NCBI GenBank assembly: GCA_014859785.1
Contig: JACUTP010000090.1
Coordinates: 1-7,292 of the forward strand
Reading direction: 5' to 3'
Length of the DNA: 7,292 nt
DNA from: Candidatus Methanoperedentaceae archaeon
Lineage (GTDB): Archaea > Halobacteriota > Methanosarcinia > Methanosarcinales > Methanoperedenaceae
The first letter of the stretch is position 1. The number at the start of each line of letters is the position of its first letter. The notes under the pieces are model-generated. The model worked only from the letters and a program-made list of their open reading frames with translations. It was not told the DNA's origin and made no database searches. A program made the position numbers and the translations under genes. Shown piece by piece: positions 5,893-7,292 of the stretch.

Positions 5893-6804
5893 TTATTGCT
5901 GGACAGGTATTACAATCTCCATGAGTTCCTTTGCAATACTTGCGTTTTGAAAAACTTCTTTTGCATCGTCAAGCAGCTGTTTCGTGTTTTCCGAGTACCT
6001 TGAACTTATATGCGTCAGGATTAACTTCCTGGCACCTGCATTCCTTGCAAGTTCTGCTGCTTCTTTTGTTGTGGAGTGTTTTGTTTCAACAGCCCAGTCC
6101 TGGAGGTCGTGTGCCATCGTGCCATCGTGGATTAACAGGTCGGCATACCTGCTTTCATTTTCAATTTCCTTACAGGGCCGGGTATCGCCGGAATAAACAA
6201 GTTTCCTGCCTGGACGCTGCTTTCCAACGACTTCCTCAGGATGAATCTCCCGCCCGTTAACGGTAATTGTTTCACCTTTATGGAGTTTTGAGAACAGGGA
6301 ACCAACAGGAACACCGAGTCCTATTGCTTTTTCCCTGTTGAACCTGCCGGGGCGCGGTTTTTCCAGAAGGACATAGCCAAGGCTGGGGATTCCGTGGTCT
6401 GTTTCCACCGCCCTGATTAAGTATTCGCCTTTATCTATGACATCGCCTCCTTTGAGTTCATGGGCGTTAATCTTATAGTTTAGCCTGGAGTAGCCAAGCT
6501 CGATGAGGAAACGGACGAATTGTTCTGTCCACTCAGGTCCGTAAATGTCCAGGGTTTCTGTTCTTCCGTTAAAGGACATGGTCTGGATGAGTCCGGGAAT
6601 GCCAAGGAAGTGGTCTGCATGGTAATGTGTGATGAATATAGAACCGAGTTTCATGCCTGTCTTTGCACGCATCATCTGCTGCTGTGTCCCTTCGCCGCAG
6701 TCAAAGAGCATGGTGTCACCCTTAATGTTGATGAAGATGGCCGAAGGGTTGCGGTCAGGTGTCGGGAGTGTCCCGCCTGTGCCAAGGAATGTTACTCGCA
6801 GCAT
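5893..6804 (-). CDS. rnz: Ribonuclease Z (tRNA 3' endonuclease)
   Basis: Zinc metallo-beta-lactamase-fold endonuclease that cuts the 3' trailer from pre-tRNA so that CCA can be added. From the ATG at 6804 (303 residues, the usual length): MLRVTFLGTGG at the N-terminus; HYHADH (60-65), the zinc motif; H137 in DHGIPSLGY; a flexible tRNA-binding arm (about 149-180, basic, PGRFNREKA); GDTRP with zinc ligand D207; KHST with H243; and THISSRY with zinc ligand H265. All metal ligands are present. The frame opens upstream at an ATG at 6858, adding 18 residues that do not resemble the family. I prefer 6804 because other family members start MLRVTFLGTGG and because a TATA-like box lies about 29 bases upstream, suggesting a leaderless transcript. 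The 115-residue gene follows after 44 bp. Confidence 0.95.
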   Translation of the reverse strand: MLRVTFLGTGGTLPTPDRNPSAIFINIKGDTMLFDCGEGTQQQMMRAKTGMKLGSIFITHYHADHFLGIPGLIQTMSFNGRTETLDIYGPEWTEQFVRFLIELGYSRLNYKINAHELKGGDVIDKGEYLIRAVETDHGIPSLGYVLLEKPRPGRFNREKAIGLGVPVGSLFSKLHKGETITVNGREIHPEEVVGKQRPGRKLVYSGDTRPCKEIENESRYADLLIHDGTMAHDLQDWAVETKHSTTKEAAELARNAGARKLILTHISSRYSENTKQLLDDAKEVFQNASIAKELMEIVIPVQQ

Positions 6805-6829
6805 GGATTGGCTTGTCTGTGTTGAAGGG

Positions 6830-6836
6830 TTAAATA
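6830..6836 (-). promoter_or_regulatory. TATA-like box for RNase Z
   Basis: On the - strand TATTTAA (6836-6830) is centred 29 bases before the ATG at 6804, and no SD precedes that ATG. This spacing fits a leaderless archaeal transcript starting at or next to the ATG and is the main sequence argument for the shorter RNase Z start. Confidence 0.45.
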
Positions 6837-7003
6837 GGTATTTTTTTATTCCTATCATGTACAGGATGAATTGTGGAAACTGCTCTTCACAGGTTATGTT
6901 GTGGTATTCTGGCTGCCTCAGTTTCGTGTTTGATTAGTTTTCTAATAATTTAAATTATTTGATTTTTATATAGAATATTCATATGTATGTTAGTAATAAG
7001 TGG

Positions 7004-7023
7004 GGCGTCATTTGGCGTCATTT
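7004..7023. repeat. Perfect 10-bp tandem direct repeat (GGCGTCATTT x2)
   Basis: GGCGTCATTT occurs at 7004-7013 and again, immediately adjacent, at 7014-7023, followed by another T. The unit is GC-rich against an AT-rich background, and one helical turn per unit would put both copies on the same face of the DNA, as in paired protein-binding sites. It lies about 35 bases past a TATA-like box. A role as an operator is inference. Confidence 0.8.
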
Positions 7024-7065
7024 TGATTTTTTTGAATTTGTTGAGGTTATATTTGGGACAGCCTG

Positions 7066-7093
7066 CTTAGTCTCGTCTAAGGATTTCTAATCC
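7066..7093. repeat. Two adjacent small hairpins, one resembling a tRNA-Arg(UCU) anticodon arm
   Basis: CTTAG (7066-7070) pairs with CTAAG (7077-7081), and GGATT (7081-7085) pairs with AATCC (7089-7093) around TCT. They share base 7081. The second matches the anticodon arm of tRNA-Arg(UCU), and GCTTAG before it resembles a tRNA D-arm start, but no T-arm or acceptor stem can be built, so this is not a tRNA gene. It lies 17 bases past the methyltransferase stop and may be part of its 3' end. Confidence 0.4.
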
Positions 7094-7109
7094 CTGTGTG
7101 GGGCAGCGT

Positions 7110-7292
7110 CTACCACCACTTCATGCTTTCCCTGAACCTGGCTGTGTTTTCCCCCTCATCTGCTTTCCTGAATACGTAGAGGTTCTCATGCCCGATTAAC
7201 AGGAAATTGTATTTTTTTCCCATCCAGTTTTCACGCGTGCCTTTCATGTTCCACTGGAGTTTGATTATGTTTTCGCGGAGGATGAATCCTGC
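7110..7292 (-). CDS. Probable DNA methyltransferase (N4/N6 type), C-terminal fragment
   Basis: Sixty codons and a TAG stop; the gene continues past the right edge, so only the end is seen. The fragment reads GFILRENIIKLQWNMKG near its start, then KKYNFLLIGHENLYVFRK, and ends RESMKWW. A run of the type I-K-x-Q-x-N followed by FLLI-x-HE-x-LYVFRK is what I know from the C-terminus of the N4-cytosine/N6-adenine DNA methylases (PF01555 type) in archaea and bacteria. The catalytic DPPY-like and SAM-binding motifs would lie outside the window, so activity, specificity and any partner restriction enzyme cannot be judged. Downstream, two small hairpins but no T-tract follow the stop. Codon use looks like that of its neighbours. 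Confidence 0.68.
   Translation of the reverse strand, partial: AGFILRENIIKLQWNMKGTRENWMGKKYNFLLIGHENLYVFRKADEGENTARFRESMKWW

Larger units (their letters stand above)
6837..7109. other. AT-rich intergenic region between the methyltransferase end and RNase Z
   Basis: No convincing gene is present on either strand. Contents: an ATTAG-TTTT-CTAAT hairpin (6933-6946), a 16-bp perfect AT-only palindrome (6944-6959), a TATA-like TTTTTATATAG (6961-6971, allowing a base or two), a perfect 10-bp tandem repeat (7004-7023) and two adjacent hairpins (7066-7093). The TATA-like box reads on either strand: on + it would fire into the repeats and towards no visible gene, on - towards RNase Z with a long leader. 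Confidence 0.5.

Noticed and set aside
6629..6937. Open frame of 102 codons on the + strand
   Set aside because: It lies mostly antisense to RNase Z, has no recognisable motif and no SD or promoter at its start; it is a shadow frame.
7004..7093. CRISPR array
   Set aside because: The only direct repeat is a 10-bp unit with no spacer between copies, and the hairpins are not repeated.
7055..7125. Functional tRNA gene
   Set aside because: No T-loop, no acceptor stem, and the anticodon stem has a mismatch; only a fragmentary resemblance remains.

Overview
The window looks like chromosomal DNA from an archaeon, most likely a methanogen or methane oxidiser of the Methanosarcinales type; a Methanoperedens-like genome is one possibility, but that is inference. 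The evidence is an archaeal-type AMP phosphorylase, a short siroheme sulfite reductase-like protein with two ferredoxin clusters, a type I 3-dehydroquinate dehydratase, an exported DUF5667 protein, an archaeal-length RNase Z, TATA-like boxes upstream of several genes, and a mix of Shine-Dalgarno (SD) and apparently leaderless starts. The coding capacity is mostly housekeeping, and no dramatic new system is evident.

Layout, left to right. Positions 16-1613 (+): a sulfite reductase-like gene and an adenylylsulfate (APS) reductase gene, tightly coupled and followed by a good hairpin plus T-rich terminator. Together they could take APS through sulfite to sulfide for assimilation. 1649-1969 (-): a small Cys-rich YkgJ-family protein, divergent from aroD at 2009-2689 (+) across only 39 bp. 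2690-2858: the junction between convergent genes, with a hairpin flanked by A and T tracts that could terminate in both directions. 2859-3806 (-): an exported, probably glycosylated DUF5667 protein with a strong SD and an inverted repeat in its leader. 3974-5491 (+): AMP phosphorylase of the archaeal nucleotide-salvage route. 5501-5848 (-): a 115-residue protein I do not recognise, downstream of RNase Z at 5893-6804 (-). 6805-7109: about 300 bp of AT-rich non-coding DNA holding a TATA-like box, a palindrome, a perfect 10-bp tandem repeat and two adjacent hairpins. 7110-7292 (-): the C-terminal end of a probable DNA methyltransferase whose body lies outside the window.

The genes form small units that are mostly divergent or convergent. 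The only convincing functional pair is APS reductase with sulfite reductase. RNase Z and the 115-residue protein may share a transcript. The points most worth following up are the plant/bacterial-type APS reductase in an archaeon, the unknown 115-residue and DUF5667 proteins, and the repeat-bearing intergenic region beside the methyltransferase.
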